Shown one piece after another: positions 34,357-45,248 of a stretch of DNA of 64,000 nucleotides (position 1 is its first letter; each line of letters begins with the position of its first letter). Location: assembly GCF_035999195.1 (NCBI RefSeq), contig NZ_DASYGY010000009.1, positions 1,054,001-1,118,000 of the forward strand, given 5' to 3'. This DNA is from Pseudoxanthomonas sp. (GTDB taxonomy: Bacteria; Pseudomonadota; Gammaproteobacteria; Xanthomonadales; Xanthomonadaceae). The translations under genes and the position numbers were made by a program. A model generated the notes under the pieces. The model was not told where the DNA came from and made no database searches. It saw only the letters and a list, made by a program, of their open reading frames with translations.

Positions 34357-36732
34357 ATGAAACGCAATGCCTTGGCCGCCTCGCTCTCGCAGGCGCTGTT
34401 CTGCGCGGTCCTGCTGCCGGCCAGCCTCGCCGCCACCGCCCAGAACCAGGCGCCGGACGCCGGCACCGCCGGCGATCCCAAGCAACTGGACACCGTGGTG
34501 GTGCAGGCCGAGATCGCCTACCGCGACCGTACCGAGGACATCGCGCCCACGCTGGTCTACGACCTGGAGTACTTCCAGCGCTTCGAGCCCAACACCGTCG
34601 GCGACATGCTCAAGCGCGTGCCGGGCGTGGGCTTCGTCGGTTCGGACATCATGGAATACGACGGTGTGCAGCTGCGCGGCCTCGGCGGTGGCTACACGCA
34701 GGTGCTGATCAACGGCAAGAAGGTGCCAGGCGCCGGCGACGACCGATCGTTCTACGTCGACCGCATCCCGGCCGAGATGGTCGACCACATCGAGATCAAG
34801 CGCAGCGCCAGCGCCAACCGCAGCGGCGACGCCATGGCCGGCGCCATCAACATCGTGCTGCGCGATGCGTACGAATTCACCGGCAGCTACATCCGCGTGG
34901 GCGTGAACCGCTGGGACGACGGCGAGATCAACCCGACGTTCGGCGCGGTGACCTCGTTCGAGGCGCTGGGCGGCCGCCTGCTGGCCGGCATCAACGTGCA
35001 GGACCGCTACCGCGCCAAGACCAAGCGTTCCGACCGCTTCACCGACAACACGCAGGAAGAGAAGGTCAGCTGGGAAGACCAGACCGAGGTGAAGGACGGC
35101 CGCGACTACTCGGCCAACCTGTCCTACACCGCCGATGTCGGCGACTCGGGCCGTTTCAGCCTGGATGCCTTCTACGTCAAGACCGATCGCGACGTGACCG
35201 AAGTGTCGTTCGAGGAAGAGCTGGACGACGACGAAACCATCAACGTGCTCGTCCCCGGCCGGGACCCGTACGACCAGAAGAACTACGGCATCGGTGCCGA
35301 ATACAGGTTCGACATGGGCGGCGGCACCACCGAGGTGAGCGTGGACCACGCGCGCTTCGAGAATTCGCAGGCCACCACCGAGGGCGAACAGGTCTACGTC
35401 AGCGGCGCGGAGAACTGGGACGACACCTGGAGCATCCCGGCAGACGCCGAGTGGGACGAAACCGTCTATGAAGCCGAATCGGTGACCGCCAAGGACGCCG
35501 AAACCGGCTTCCGCCTCAGCCATGTGCGCCCGGTGGGTGGCGCCGAGCTGGAGTTCGGCGTGGACTACCGCACCAAGAAGCGTGAAGGTCTGCTCGTCAG
35601 CTACGAGTGGGAAGCCGAAGAGGAAGGCGAAACCCCGAACTCGCTGGCGGACTACGAGCTGGATGGCAGCGTGGCCTCGGTGATCGAGGAAAAGCGCCTG
35701 GATCCCTACGTGATGCTCAGCAGCAAGGGCGAGGCTTTCTCGTGGGAAGCCGGCCTGCGTTACGAGACCACCAGGTCCGACGTGGAATACCTGGAGGACG
35801 AGGAAAGCGAAGGCCGCGTCAGCAAGGACTACAACGAGTTGCTGCCGTCGGTGAACCTGCGCTGGAACCTGGGCGATGCGGACCGCATCAGCCTGTCGCT
35901 GGCCAGAACCATCAAGCGACCGAACTTCAACGAGCTGCTGCCGGCGCTGCTGGACGGCGAGTTCGGCGACAACGACTACATCGGCAATCCCGAGCTGGAC
36001 CCGGAGACCGCCAACGGCCTGGACCTCGGCTTCGAGCACCGCCTCGGCCGCAAGGGCGTGGTCGGGCTGAACTTCTTCTATCGCGACGTCAAGGACCTCA
36101 TCGAGATCGTCAACACCGGCGAGCCCAGCGAAGAGATGCAGGACGTGTGGGACGAGCTGATCGAGGACGGCGACGCGGTCGACCTGGCCGATGCGATGGC
36201 GCAGGAACCGGCCTCGAGCTTCCTGTACACCTCGGCCAATGTCGGCGACGGCAAGGTCTACGGCTTCGAGTTCGATGTCTCCACGCCACTGTCGGCCATC
36301 GGCCTGGACAAGACGGGCGTGTTCGCCAACTACTCGTGGGTGAAGTCCAAGGTCGATGACTTCCTGGGCGAACGCCGCTTCAACGACCAGGCCAAGTCGG
36401 TCTACAACATCGGCTTCATCCACGACATCCCGAGCTGGGGCGCGAGCTTCGGTGCGACCTACCGCAAGCAGGGCGACGCCTACACGCGCCTGCTGGCCGA
36501 GGAAGTCCTCATCCGCTACGGCGGCGAACTGGACGTCTTCGTCGAGAAGCGCTTCGGCACCAGCCTGTCCGTGCGCCTGAGCGCCAACAACCTGCTGGAT
36601 GCCAGCAAGGACGAGTTCTTCGACAAGTTCGACACGCTGCAGGACCAGATCGACCGCGACTACGACGAGTACGAGCTGGAGACCGAAGAGGCCGGTCCGA
36701 GCTACCAGCTGGTCATGCGCTGGGCGTTCTGA
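34357..36732 (+). CDS. TonB-dependent outer-membrane receptor, probably for an organophosphate
   Basis: 791 residues from the ATG at 34357, with signal peptide (core [17 protein letters not shown]), TonB box (DTVVVQA), plug domain ([59 protein letters not shown]) and a 22-strand-type barrel ending in an aromatic residue (QLVMRWAF). Several predicted loops are very acidic ([17 protein letters not shown]). There is no N-terminal signalling extension. It is divergent from the phytase-phosphoesterase-pyrophosphatase genes and has its own candidate Pho box, so phytate or a metal-phytate complex is a reasonable ligand guess. Iron chelate uptake cannot be excluded. Confidence 0.9.
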   Translation: MKRNALAASLSQALFCAVLLPASLAATAQNQAPDAGTAGDPKQLDTVVVQAEIAYRDRTEDIAPTLVYDLEYFQRFEPNTVGDMLKRVPGVGFVGSDIMEYDGVQLRGLGGGYTQVLINGKKVPGAGDDRSFYVDRIPAEMVDHIEIKRSASANRSGDAMAGAINIVLRDAYEFTGSYIRVGVNRWDDGEINPTFGAVTSFEALGGRLLAGINVQDRYRAKTKRSDRFTDNTQEEKVSWEDQTEVKDGRDYSANLSYTADVGDSGRFSLDAFYVKTDRDVTEVSFEEELDDDETINVLVPGRDPYDQKNYGIGAEYRFDMGGGTTEVSVDHARFENSQATTEGEQVYVSGAENWDDTWSIPADAEWDETVYEAESVTAKDAETGFRLSHVRPVGGAELEFGVDYRTKKREGLLVSYEWEAEEEGETPNSLADYELDGSVASVIEEKRLDPYVMLSSKGEAFSWEAGLRYETTRSDVEYLEDEESEGRVSKDYNELLPSVNLRWNLGDADRISLSLARTIKRPNFNELLPALLDGEFGDNDYIGNPELDPETANGLDLGFEHRLGRKGVVGLNFFYRDVKDLIEIVNTGEPSEEMQDVWDELIEDGDAVDLADAMAQEPASSFLYTSANVGDGKVYGFEFDVSTPLSAIGLDKTGVFANYSWVKSKVDDFLGERRFNDQAKSVYNIGFIHDIPSWGASFGATYRKQGDAYTRLLAEEVLIRYGGELDVFVEKRFGTSLSVRLSANNLLDASKDEFFDKFDTLQDQIDRDYDEYELETEEAGPSYQLVMRWAF

Positions 36733-36754
36733 CACCCGACGGTCGCGATGCAGG

Positions 36755-36785
36755 GAAGAAGCCGGCGCACGCCGGCTTCTTCTTT
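36755..36785 (+). terminator. Terminator after the TonB-dependent receptor gene
   Basis: Stem GAAGAAGCCGGCG / GCCGGCTTCTTC with loop CAC and a short T-tract, starting 22 bases beyond the stop. Confidence 0.85.
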
Positions 36786-36842
36786 GTCGGGGCGCGGCGT
36801 TTGATGCAGACTGGCCGCCTCTCCCGCCGCCCCTGCACCGCC

Positions 36843-37475
36843 ATGAAGACCGTCGAAGTCCGCCACCCGCTCGTCCAGCACAAGATCGGCCTGCTGCGCA
36901 ACGCTGGCCTCAACACCAAGGATTTCCGCGAGCTGGTCACCGAGCTGGGCACGCTGCTGGCGTACGAGGCGACCGCAGACCTCGAACTGACCAGCGAGAC
37001 GATGGGCGGCTGGGCAGGACCGGTGGAGGTGAAGAAGATCGCCGGCGCCAAGATCACCCTGGTGCCGATCCTGCGCGCCGGCCTGGGCATGCTGCCGGGC
37101 GTGCTGGCGCTGATCCCCACGGCGCGCGTCAGCGTGGTCGGCCTGCAGCGCGACGAGGAAACGCTGCAGCCGGTGCCCTACTTCGAGAAGCTGACCGGAC
37201 GGCTGGAAGAACGCGACGCGCTGATCCTCGACCCGATGCTGGCCACCGGCGGCACCCTGGTCGCCACCATCGACATGCTCAAGCGCGCCGGTGCGAAGCG
37301 GATCAAGGGCATCTTCCTGGTCGCCGCACCGGAGGGCCTGAAGGCACTCGAAGCCGCACACCCCGATGTCGAGGTCTACACCGCCGCCATCGACGAACGC
37401 CTCAACGACAAGGGCTACATCCTGCCGGGCCTCGGCGATGCCGGCGACCGCATCTTCGGTACGCGAATCGGGTGA
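36843..37475 (+). CDS. upp: Uracil phosphoribosyltransferase
   Basis: 210 residues from the ATG at 36843 ([19 protein letters not shown]), the conserved Upp N-terminus. The PRPP-binding loop is [17 protein letters not shown] and the uracil-binding C-terminal region is [17 protein letters not shown]. It converts uracil and PRPP to UMP in pyrimidine salvage. No uracil permease is adjacent. Confidence 0.95.
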   Translation: MKTVEVRHPLVQHKIGLLRNAGLNTKDFRELVTELGTLLAYEATADLELTSETMGGWAGPVEVKKIAGAKITLVPILRAGLGMLPGVLALIPTARVSVVGLQRDEETLQPVPYFEKLTGRLEERDALILDPMLATGGTLVATIDMLKRAGAKRIKGIFLVAAPEGLKALEAAHPDVEVYTAAIDERLNDKGYILPGLGDAGDRIFGTRIG

Positions 37476-37505
37476 GCCGTTTCCTGTCGTAGCGAAGTTT
37501 CCTGT

Positions 37506-37563
37506 TGTGGGAGCGACGCAAGTCGCGAAGACATTGCCCTGTCGCGACTTACGTCGCTCCCAC
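37506..37563. repeat. Inverted-pair repeat, GTGGGAGCGACG type (copy 3)
   Basis: Arms of about 22 bases at 37506-37528 and 37542-37563 separated by only 13 bases, with one mismatch (GCAAGTC against GTAAGTC). This is the most compact copy in the window. It lies between convergent genes. Confidence 0.85.
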
Positions 37564-37581
37564 GACGTCAGTCATCGCGCA

Positions 37582-38472
37582 TCACGCCGCCAGCGGGCGC
37601 GCGTGCAGTTCCGCGACCTCGTGGGCCACGCCGAACTTGCCCTTCTCGTCGCGGGTCACCTGCGCCAGGGCGCAGCCCGGGTCGTGGGTGAAGAACAGAT
37701 GGACGTTGCGGGCGAGCTTGTCGTCGAGGAAGGCGCGCTTCTCGTCGATCAGCAGTTCGGCGTTGCGGTCGTAGCCCATGGTGATGGGCACGTGCACCCA
37801 CGAACGACCCGGAATCAGGTCGGCGCAGAACACCACGCCGCCGTGCGGCTGACCATCGATGCGCTCGGGGCCGACGATCTCCGACAGCATGAGGCCCGGC
37901 GTATGGCCATCGCTGAAGCCGAAACGCACGGATTCGCCGAGCACCCTCGAGTGATCGCCGGACACGAGCTCCAGCCGTCCGCTGGCTTCCAGCAGCGGCT
38001 GCAGTTCGGGGATGAAGCTGGCCCGGTCGCGAGGATGCGGCTTCAGCGCCCGCTGCCAGTGGTCCGCGCCGACGACGAACGTGGCGTTGGGGAACAGCAG
38101 TTCCGGCGCCCTGCCCTCCTGCCACGGCGCCAGCAGACCGCCGGCGTGGTCGAAATGCAGGTGGCTGAGCACCACCACGTCGATGTCCTCGTGCGAGAAG
38201 CCGGCCGCCCGCAGCGAGTCGAGCAGCACGTGGCGATCTTCCTGCACGCCGAAGCGCGCGCGCATCTTCGGATCGAAGAACGCGCCGATGCCGGTCTCGA
38301 ACAGCACGGTCTTGCCGTTCAGCGGCTGCGCCAGCAGCGCGCGGCAGGCCAGTTCGATGCGGTTCTTCGCATCGGGCGGCGACCACTTCTCCCACATGGC
38401 GCGCGGCGCGTTGCCGAACATCGCGCCTCCATCGAGTTTCTGGGAATTGCCCAGCAGCGACCAGAGTTTCAT
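37582..38472 (-). CDS. MBL-fold metallo-hydrolase
   Basis: 296 residues, cytoplasmic. The zinc motif HLHFDH occurs in [19 protein letters not shown], with later ligands in [11 protein letters not shown] and FTHDPG. The N-terminal part [22 protein letters not shown] resembles lactonase-like enzymes of the family. Acyl-homoserine-lactone or other lactone/ester hydrolysis is possible, but the substrate cannot be deduced. It is a single-gene unit flanked on both sides by hairpin repeats. Confidence 0.8.
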   Translation of the reverse strand: MKLWSLLGNSQKLDGGAMFGNAPRAMWEKWSPPDAKNRIELACRALLAQPLNGKTVLFETGIGAFFDPKMRARFGVQEDRHVLLDSLRAAGFSHEDIDVVVLSHLHFDHAGGLLAPWQEGRAPELLFPNATFVVGADHWQRALKPHPRDRASFIPELQPLLEASGRLELVSGDHSRVLGESVRFGFSDGHTPGLMLSEIVGPERIDGQPHGGVVFCADLIPGRSWVHVPITMGYDRNAELLIDEKRAFLDDKLARNVHLFFTHDPGCALAQVTRDEKGKFGVAHEVAELHARPLAA

Positions 38473-38501
38473 GGGGCCGATTCTACGCCCGCCCGCTCCC
38501 C

Positions 38502-38636
38502 TGTAGGAGCGACGTGAGTCGCGACTGCCATCCAGGGCATCCCGAAAACGTAAAGCGAAGCGATCGGAAGATCAGCGAAAAAGATCACCGCTGTTTGCTT
38601 TCACGCGCCGTGGTCGCGACTCACGTCGCTCCTACA
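38502..38636. repeat. Inverted-pair repeat, GTAGGAGCGACGT type (copy 4)
   Basis: Perfect 24-base arms at 38502-38525 and 38613-38636. The variable core is GTGAGTC in both arms, differing from the other copies but matched within the pair. It fills the gap between the ggt stop and the MBL hydrolase start. Confidence 0.85.
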
Positions 38637-38652
38637 GAGACACAAGCCCTGT

Positions 38653-40401
38653 TCAGGGACGCGCCGCCGACTCCACCACCTTCGCCGCCCCGACGTTGTT
38701 GCGCGGGTCGCTGCCGCCGCGCAGCGTATTGGTGGTCTTGTCCCATTCCACCGTCTGCAGGTTGCCCCAGACATGGCTGGAGCCGCGGCCGCCCTGCGCC
38801 GTGTTGCCGCGCACCTTGAACGCGTGGCCCATCGCTTCCAGCGCCTGTTGCGACGCAGGTGTCAGCGCGTCGGTCTCCATCTCGATCAGGTCCGGCATCC
38901 ACTGGTGGTGGAAGCGCGGCAGCGCGCTGACGGCCTGCGGATCCAGGCCGGCGTCGTACCCCAGTACGCCCAGCAGCACCATGGTGATGATGCGGCTGCC
39001 ACCCGGCGTACCCAGCACCGCCACCTTGTCCGCCGACTCCATGAAGGTCGGCGTCATGGAGCTGAGCATGCGCTTGCCTGGCTGCGGCGCATTGGCCTCG
39101 TACCCCATCACGCCGAATGCGTTCGGCGTGCCGGGTTTCAGCGCGAAGTCGTCCATCTCGTTGTTCAGCAGCACGCCGGTGCCCGGCGGCACCAGGCCGG
39201 ACCCGAACAGCAGGTTGACCGTCTGCGTGCCGGCGACTCGGTTGCCTTCGGCATCGATGATGGAGAAGTGCGTGGTCTCCTCGTCTTCCAGCGGCGTCTG
39301 CCGGCCCGACAGCTGGTCGCTCGGCGTGGCCTTGTCCGGATTGATCGTCGCGCGCAGGCCGGCCGCGTAGTACGGGCTGGTCAGCGTCTTCATCGGGATG
39401 TCGACGAAGTCCGGGTCGCCCAGGTAGAACGTGCGGTCGCGGAAGGCGCGGCGCATCGCTTCCACCACCAGGTGCGTGCGCTGCGCCTCGTCCAGCTTCG
39501 ACAGGTCGTAGGCATCGAGGATCTGCAGCATCTGCGCCAGCGCCACGCCGCCGGACGACGGCGGCGGTGCGGTCGTCACCTGCCACTCGTTGTACGTGAA
39601 CGTCAGCGGTTCGCGCTCGCGCACGCTGTAGCCGGCCAGTTCCTTCGCCGTCCATTGGCCGCCTTCGGCTTTCACGCCGGCCAGCAGGAGCTTCGCGGTC
39701 TCGCCGCGGTAGAAGCCGTCGAACCCCTGCGCGGCGAGGCGCTCCAGCGTGCGCGCCAGGTCGGGCTGCCTGAAGATGTCGCCTTCCTTGATCGGCTGGC
39801 CGTCGACCAGGAACACCGACCGCGTGCCCTTGTAGCGCTCCATCACCTCGCGGCGCGCCTGGTAGCCGCGCGCCATGCGTGCATAGACCGGGAAGCCTTC
39901 GCGCGCCGTGCGGATGGCCGGCGCCAACGAGGTCTTCAGCGGCAGCCTGCCGTACTTCTCCGCCAGATGGACGAACGCGGCCGGCAGCCCGGGAATGCCG
40001 GCCGCCCACGGACCGTTTTCGGCGCGGTCGCGGTTGAAGTCGCCGTTCGGCAGCAGGTACCTGTCCGGCGTCGCGGCGGCGGGCGCGGTCTCGCGCGCAT
40101 CGATGAAGACGTCCTTGCCGGTCTTGCCGTCATGCAGCAGGAAGAAGCCGCCGCCGCCGAGGCCCGAACTGATCGGTTCCACCACCGACAGCGTCGACGA
40201 CACCGCGATGGCGGCGTCGAACGCGTTGCCGCCCTGCGCGATGATGTCCAGCCCCGCCTGCGTGGCGAGCGCGTGCGCGCTGGCGATGGCGGCGCCGGGC
40301 GGGTGCGGGGAAGACGAAGGGGAACGGACGGCGTCGGCGGCGAGCGCGGCAGGCGCGAACGCGACGACGAACAACAGCGCGAACAGACGGCGATGGATCA
40401 C
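38653..40401 (-). CDS. ggt: Gamma-glutamyltransferase (glutathione hydrolase)
   Basis: 582 residues from a GTG at 40401, chosen for its AGGAGA ribosome site and the signal peptide that follows (RRLFALLFVVAFAPAALA). The enzyme self-cleaves before the catalytic threonine T376 in ETTHFSIID, giving large and small subunits. Other family motifs are QGGNAFDAAIAVSSTLSVVEP, SGLGGGGFFLL, PSSGGVALAQMLQ, LLNNEMDDFALKPG and GTPGGSRIITMV. It is periplasmic and breaks down glutathione and gamma-glutamyl peptides. The ferredoxin gene lies 47 bases upstream in the same direction. Confidence 0.93.
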   Translation of the reverse strand: MIHRRLFALLFVVAFAPAALAADAVRSPSSSPHPPGAAIASAHALATQAGLDIIAQGGNAFDAAIAVSSTLSVVEPISSGLGGGGFFLLHDGKTGKDVFIDARETAPAAATPDRYLLPNGDFNRDRAENGPWAAGIPGLPAAFVHLAEKYGRLPLKTSLAPAIRTAREGFPVYARMARGYQARREVMERYKGTRSVFLVDGQPIKEGDIFRQPDLARTLERLAAQGFDGFYRGETAKLLLAGVKAEGGQWTAKELAGYSVREREPLTFTYNEWQVTTAPPPSSGGVALAQMLQILDAYDLSKLDEAQRTHLVVEAMRRAFRDRTFYLGDPDFVDIPMKTLTSPYYAAGLRATINPDKATPSDQLSGRQTPLEDEETTHFSIIDAEGNRVAGTQTVNLLFGSGLVPPGTGVLLNNEMDDFALKPGTPNAFGVMGYEANAPQPGKRMLSSMTPTFMESADKVAVLGTPGGSRIITMVLLGVLGYDAGLDPQAVSALPRFHHQWMPDLIEMETDALTPASQQALEAMGHAFKVRGNTAQGGRGSSHVWGNLQTVEWDKTTNTLRGGSDPRNNVGAAKVVESAARP

Positions 40402-40448
40402 GACTTCTCCTGGACAGGTACCGGGACGACGCACGCGCCGTGGCGGGG

Positions 40449-40697
40449 TCAACCGGCCTGCAGCCGGAGCATCTTCGCCAGCAGTGCTTCGTGGGTCTCA
40501 GGATACGCCGGATCGGGGTCGATGCATTCCACCGGGCACACGACGACGCATTGCGGTTCGTCGTGATGGCCGACGCATTCGGTGCAGCGCGTCGGATCGA
40601 TCACATAGATCGTCTCGCCCATCGAGATGGCCTGGTTCGGACAGGCGGGCTCGCAGACATCACAGTTGACGCAGAGTTCGTTGATCTTGAGGGACAT
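40449..40697 (-). CDS. YfhL-type 2[4Fe-4S] ferredoxin
   Basis: 82 residues. The first cluster motif is CVNCDVCEPACP. The second has an insertion (CTECVGHHDEPQCVVVCP), the usual pattern of YfhL/alvin-type ferredoxins, with a C-terminal helical tail (THEALLAKMLRLQAG). It is a small cytoplasmic electron carrier. It lies between coaD and ggt; a link to coaD is common in gammaproteobacteria. Confidence 0.93.
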   Translation of the reverse strand: MSLKINELCVNCDVCEPACPNQAISMGETIYVIDPTRCTECVGHHDEPQCVVVCPVECIDPDPAYPETHEALLAKMLRLQAG

Positions 40698-40706
40698 GGG
40701 ATTGCC

Positions 40707-40874
40707 GTCATCCCTGCGCAGGCCGGGACCCAGTGACTTTCATTGTGGCACTCATCGGAAGCTGCAAGACCCCGCGCCCCGTCGCTGCAGGCTGGCGACG
40801 CCACGCGGCCGAAAGTCACTGGATGACCGGCCATGCGGCCGTTGTGAAGCGCCTCCCGCCTTCGCGGGGATGAC
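40707..40874. repeat. Composite inverted repeat, GTCATCCC(C/T)GCG type
   Basis: The left end GTCATCCCTGCGCAGG is mirrored at 40857-40874 by a related inverted copy. Inside, CCAGTGACTTTC (40730-40741) and GAAAGTCACTGG (40811-40822) form a perfect 12-base pair. The 224-base gap between the lipoprotein and ferredoxin genes holds only this element and, at 40886-40911, a GCGTGGCCGCC hairpin that may terminate the lipoprotein gene. Confidence 0.65.
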
Positions 40875-40921
40875 CTTCCGGCATAGGCGTGGCCGCCGCA
40901 TGGCGGCCACGCGCCGGAAGG

Positions 40922-41416
40922 TCACTTGGCTTCGACGAAGACGTATTCGGCGCTGCTCGGGGTGACGGCGGCCTTCACCCGCTCGCTGTCCTCGGCCTTG
41001 CCGATGAACAGCACGCGCACGCCCTTGAACGAGTCGACGGCGGCGCCTTCGAACGCGGCCACGGCCAGGTCGGCGATCTTGGCGCTGTTCGGCGAGCCGA
41101 ACGCGATCAGGTTGCCGCTGCTCACGCCGCGCGCCACGGCGCCCTTGGCCTGCTCCAGCTGGCGACCGTACTTGGCCTCGAACTCCGGGTCGGTCTCGGC
41201 CGGCAGGTAGTACACGTACGGCGTGCTGGTGATCGTGCCCATGTTGGCGTCGACCACCTTGCTCAGGTACTCCTTCCACGGACCGTCTTCGGCGGTGGCC
41301 GGTGCGACCAGCGCGACCTCGGCCGGCTCGGCCGGGGCTTCTTCCTGCTTCTTGCACGCCGCGAACGGCAGCACGAGGCAGGCGGTGAGCATGATGCGGC
41401 TTGCGAACTTCTTCAT
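40922..41416 (-). CDS. Hypothetical lipoprotein
   Basis: 164 residues. The N-terminus MKKFASRIMLTACLVLPFAACKK is a probable lipoprotein signal with the cysteine at position 21. The mature part has a short proline/alanine/glutamate linker, then a compact domain (WKEYLSKVVDANMGTITSTPYVYYLP, LIAFGSPNSAKIADLAVAAF, VRVLFIGKAEDSERV). I do not recognise the domain. It follows coaD by 46 bases on the same strand and is probably cotranscribed with rsmD-coaD. Confidence 0.75.
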   Translation of the reverse strand: MKKFASRIMLTACLVLPFAACKKQEEAPAEPAEVALVAPATAEDGPWKEYLSKVVDANMGTITSTPYVYYLPAETDPEFEAKYGRQLEQAKGAVARGVSSGNLIAFGSPNSAKIADLAVAAFEGAAVDSFKGVRVLFIGKAEDSERVKAAVTPSSAEYVFVEAK

Positions 41417-41462
41417 GGGTAATCCCCCTCCTGGTGAAACGGTTGTCGAAACGGTGGAGCGC

Positions 41463-42613
<1,151 letters not shown>

Positions 42614-42765
42614 CGGGAAGCCGGGAGTGGAAGGCTCCGCATGATACGACCCCGACGCGCCCCTCCTGCAGGACCTCGCGGGTTGAAATCGGCCGCCCTG
42701 CCCCTACACCGGGACCCATCGGCCGCGCCGGCGGCCCGCACGACGATCCAAGGAGCACGTCCACG

Positions 42766-44664
42766 ATGACCACCGAAACCCGCAAGGAAACACTGGGCTT
42801 CCAGGCCGAAGTGAAGCAGCTGCTGCAGCTGATGATCCACTCGCTGTACTCGAACAAGGAGATCTTCCTGCGCGAGCTGGTCTCCAATGCCGCCGACGCC
42901 GCCGACAAGCTGCGCTTCGAGGCGCTGAAGGATCCGAAGCTGCTGGAGGAGGATCCCACCCTGCGCATCCGCATCGGCTTCGATGCCGACGCGCGCACGA
43001 TCACCATCGACGACAACGGCATCGGCATGAGCCGCGACGAGGCCGTCGCCCACCTCGGCACCATCGCCAAGTCCGGCACGGGCGAGTTCCTGCGCGCGAT
43101 GTCCGGCGACCAGAAGAAGGACGCCAACCTGATCGGCCAGTTCGGCGTGGGCTTCTACAGCGCCTTCATCGTGGCCGACCGCGTGGATGTGTTCAGCCGC
43201 CGCGCCGGCCTGCCGGCCAGCGAAGGCGTGCACTGGTCCAGCGCCGGCGAAGGCGATTTCGAGGTCGCCACCGTCGACAAGCCCGAGCGCGGCACCCGCA
43301 TCGTGCTGCACCTGAAGGACGGCGAGGAAGGCTTCGCCGACTGCTGGAAGCTGCGCGGCATCATCAAGAAGTACTCCGACCACGTCGGCCTGCCGATCGA
43401 GATGCAGAAGGAGCATCACGGCGAGGACAAGCCCGCCGAGCCGGAGTGGGAGGCCGTCAACAAGGCCAGCGCGCTGTGGACGCGCGCCAAGTCCGAGGTC
43501 AAGGACGAGGAATACACCGAGTTCTACAAGCACATCGCGCACGACTTCACCGATCCGGTGGCGTGGAGCCACAACCGGGTCGAAGGCAAGCTCGAATACA
43601 CCTCGCTGCTCTACGTGCCCGGCCGCGCGCCGTTCGACCTGTACCACCGCGACGGCGCCAAGGGCCTGAAGCTGTACGTACAGCGCGTCTTCATCATGGA
43701 CCAGGCCGAGCAGTTCCTGCCGCTGTACCTGCGCTTCCTGCGCGGCGTCGTGGATTCGTCCGACCTGTCGCTCAACGTCTCGCGCGAGATCCTGCAGTCC
43801 GGCCCGGTGGTCGACTCGATGCGCTCGGCGCTGACCAAGCGCGCGCTCGATATGCTGGAGAAGCTGGCCAAGGACAAGCCCGGGGACTACAAGGGGTTCT
43901 GGACGAACTTCGGCCAGGTGCTGAAGGAAGGCCCCGCCGAGGACTACGCCAACCGCGAGAAGATCGCCGGCCTGCTGCGCTTCGCGTCCACGCACGACGC
44001 TTCCGGCGAACCGAGTGTCTCCCTGGCGGACTATGTGGGCCGCATGAAGGAAGGCCAGGACAAGCTGTACTACCTGACCGGCGAGTCGTACGCGCAGATC
44101 AAGGACAGCCCGCACCTGGAGATCTTCCGCAAGAAGGGCATCGAGGTGCTGCTGCTCACCGACCGCATCGACGAGTGGCTGATGGGCTATCTGACTGAGT
44201 TCGACGGCAAGTCCTTCGTCGATGTCGCCCGCGGTGACCTGGACTTGGGCGCGCTGGACAGCGAAGACGAGAAGAAGGCGCAGGAGGAAAGCGCCAAGGC
44301 GAAGGAAGCGCTGACCAGCCGCATCAAGACCGTGCTGGGCCTGGACGTGGCCGACGTGCGCGTCTCGCACCGGCTGACCGATTCGCCCGCCATCCTCGCG
44401 ATCGGCCAGGGCGACTTGGGTCTGCAGATGCGCCAGCTGCTGGAAGCCAGCGGCCAGCAGGTGCCGGAGAGCAAGCCGGTGTTCGAGTACAACCCCGACC
44501 ACCCGCTGATCGCCAAGCTCGATGCGGAAAGCGATGCCAACCGGTTCAACAGCCTCACCCGCGTGCTGTTCGACCAGGCCGCGCTGGCCGCCGGCGAGAG
44601 CCTCAAGGACCCGGCCGGCTACGTGAAGCGCCTCAATGCGCTGCTGCTGGAGTTGTCGGCGTAA
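42766..44664 (+). CDS. htpG: Molecular chaperone HtpG (Hsp90)
   Basis: 632 residues with a strong ribosome site (AAGGAG). The GHKL ATPase domain is intact: [52 protein letters not shown], and GTRIVLHL. The middle domain arginine region ([10 protein letters not shown]) and the C-terminal dimerisation domain follow. It is a cytosolic ATP-dependent chaperone. No heat-shock CIRCE or sigma-32 promoter was recognised with confidence in the short upstream gap. Confidence 0.97.
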   Translation: MTTETRKETLGFQAEVKQLLQLMIHSLYSNKEIFLRELVSNAADAADKLRFEALKDPKLLEEDPTLRIRIGFDADARTITIDDNGIGMSRDEAVAHLGTIAKSGTGEFLRAMSGDQKKDANLIGQFGVGFYSAFIVADRVDVFSRRAGLPASEGVHWSSAGEGDFEVATVDKPERGTRIVLHLKDGEEGFADCWKLRGIIKKYSDHVGLPIEMQKEHHGEDKPAEPEWEAVNKASALWTRAKSEVKDEEYTEFYKHIAHDFTDPVAWSHNRVEGKLEYTSLLYVPGRAPFDLYHRDGAKGLKLYVQRVFIMDQAEQFLPLYLRFLRGVVDSSDLSLNVSREILQSGPVVDSMRSALTKRALDMLEKLAKDKPGDYKGFWTNFGQVLKEGPAEDYANREKIAGLLRFASTHDASGEPSVSLADYVGRMKEGQDKLYYLTGESYAQIKDSPHLEIFRKKGIEVLLLTDRIDEWLMGYLTEFDGKSFVDVARGDLDLGALDSEDEKKAQEESAKAKEALTSRIKTVLGLDVADVRVSHRLTDSPAILAIGQGDLGLQMRQLLEASGQQVPESKPVFEYNPDHPLIAKLDAESDANRFNSLTRVLFDQAALAAGESLKDPAGYVKRLNALLLELSA

Positions 44665-44710
44665 TCGGCAACCCGACTGCGCCCCTCTCCTCGCCTGCGG
44701 CGAGAGATCC

Positions 44711-44820
44711 GTAGCCCGGGTAGAGCCGAAGGCGAAACCCGGGACTACGCGATCTCCGATGCGCCGCTGAAACCTTCAACGCGCTCAGCCCCGGGTTTCG
44801 CTGCGCTCTACCCGGGCTAC
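44711..44820. repeat. Inverted-pair repeat, GTAGCCCGGGTAGAGC type
   Basis: The left arm from 44711 and the right arm ending at 44820 are reverse complements over most of about 38 bases (GTAGCCCGGGTAGAGC, then a short variable part, then GCGAAACCCGGG). It lies between the convergent htpG and flagellar-rod-like genes. Confidence 0.85.
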
Positions 44821-44829
44821 GGGTGCGAC

Positions 44830-45129
44830 TCAGGCTCGGACATCCAATAGGCTGCCCAGCGTCTGATCTGCGATCTTCAGCACGACCAGGTTGGCGCCGG
44901 CCATCGCCCTGTAGGTCAGCATCGCGGCGACATCCTCGACCGGGGCCGCGGGATCGTCGGACGCCTCGACCACCGTTGCGGACACGCCACCCGTCTGCTG
45001 GGCTGACATGGACACCGCCTGCCGCGTTGCATCCAGCGTCGCCAGATTGGCGATGTTGTGCGCCGCCGCCTGCATTCCGGCAGAGGCGGCGCGCAGGCCC
45101 GAGGCGGCGATACCGGTGATGGCGTTCAT
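44830..45129 (-). CDS. Small orphan protein with a flagellar rod N-terminal-like motif
   Basis: 99 residues from the ATG at 45129. The N-terminus MNAITGIAASGLRAASAGMQAAAHNIANLAT closely follows the flagellar basal-body rod consensus (ASGLxAxxxxxxxxxxNIANxxT), and the C-terminus MLTYRAMAGANLVVLKIADQTLGSLLDV resembles the C-terminal helix of FlgC/FlgG. The whole central part of a true rod protein is missing. No flagellar genes are nearby. It is divergent from ftsY. Function unknown. Confidence 0.7.
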   Translation of the reverse strand: MNAITGIAASGLRAASAGMQAAAHNIANLATLDATRQAVSMSAQQTGGVSATVVEASDDPAAPVEDVAAMLTYRAMAGANLVVLKIADQTLGSLLDVRA

Positions 45130-45248
45130 GCGGGGCTTCCTGGTTTTCCGCCCTCGATATCGGCCGCGGCCGGCCCCACTTGAGTTCTGCACCCGGGCGT
45201 CCGGCAGCCGGGTGGTAGCATGTCGCCCTCTTCGAGATACCCCCTGCA

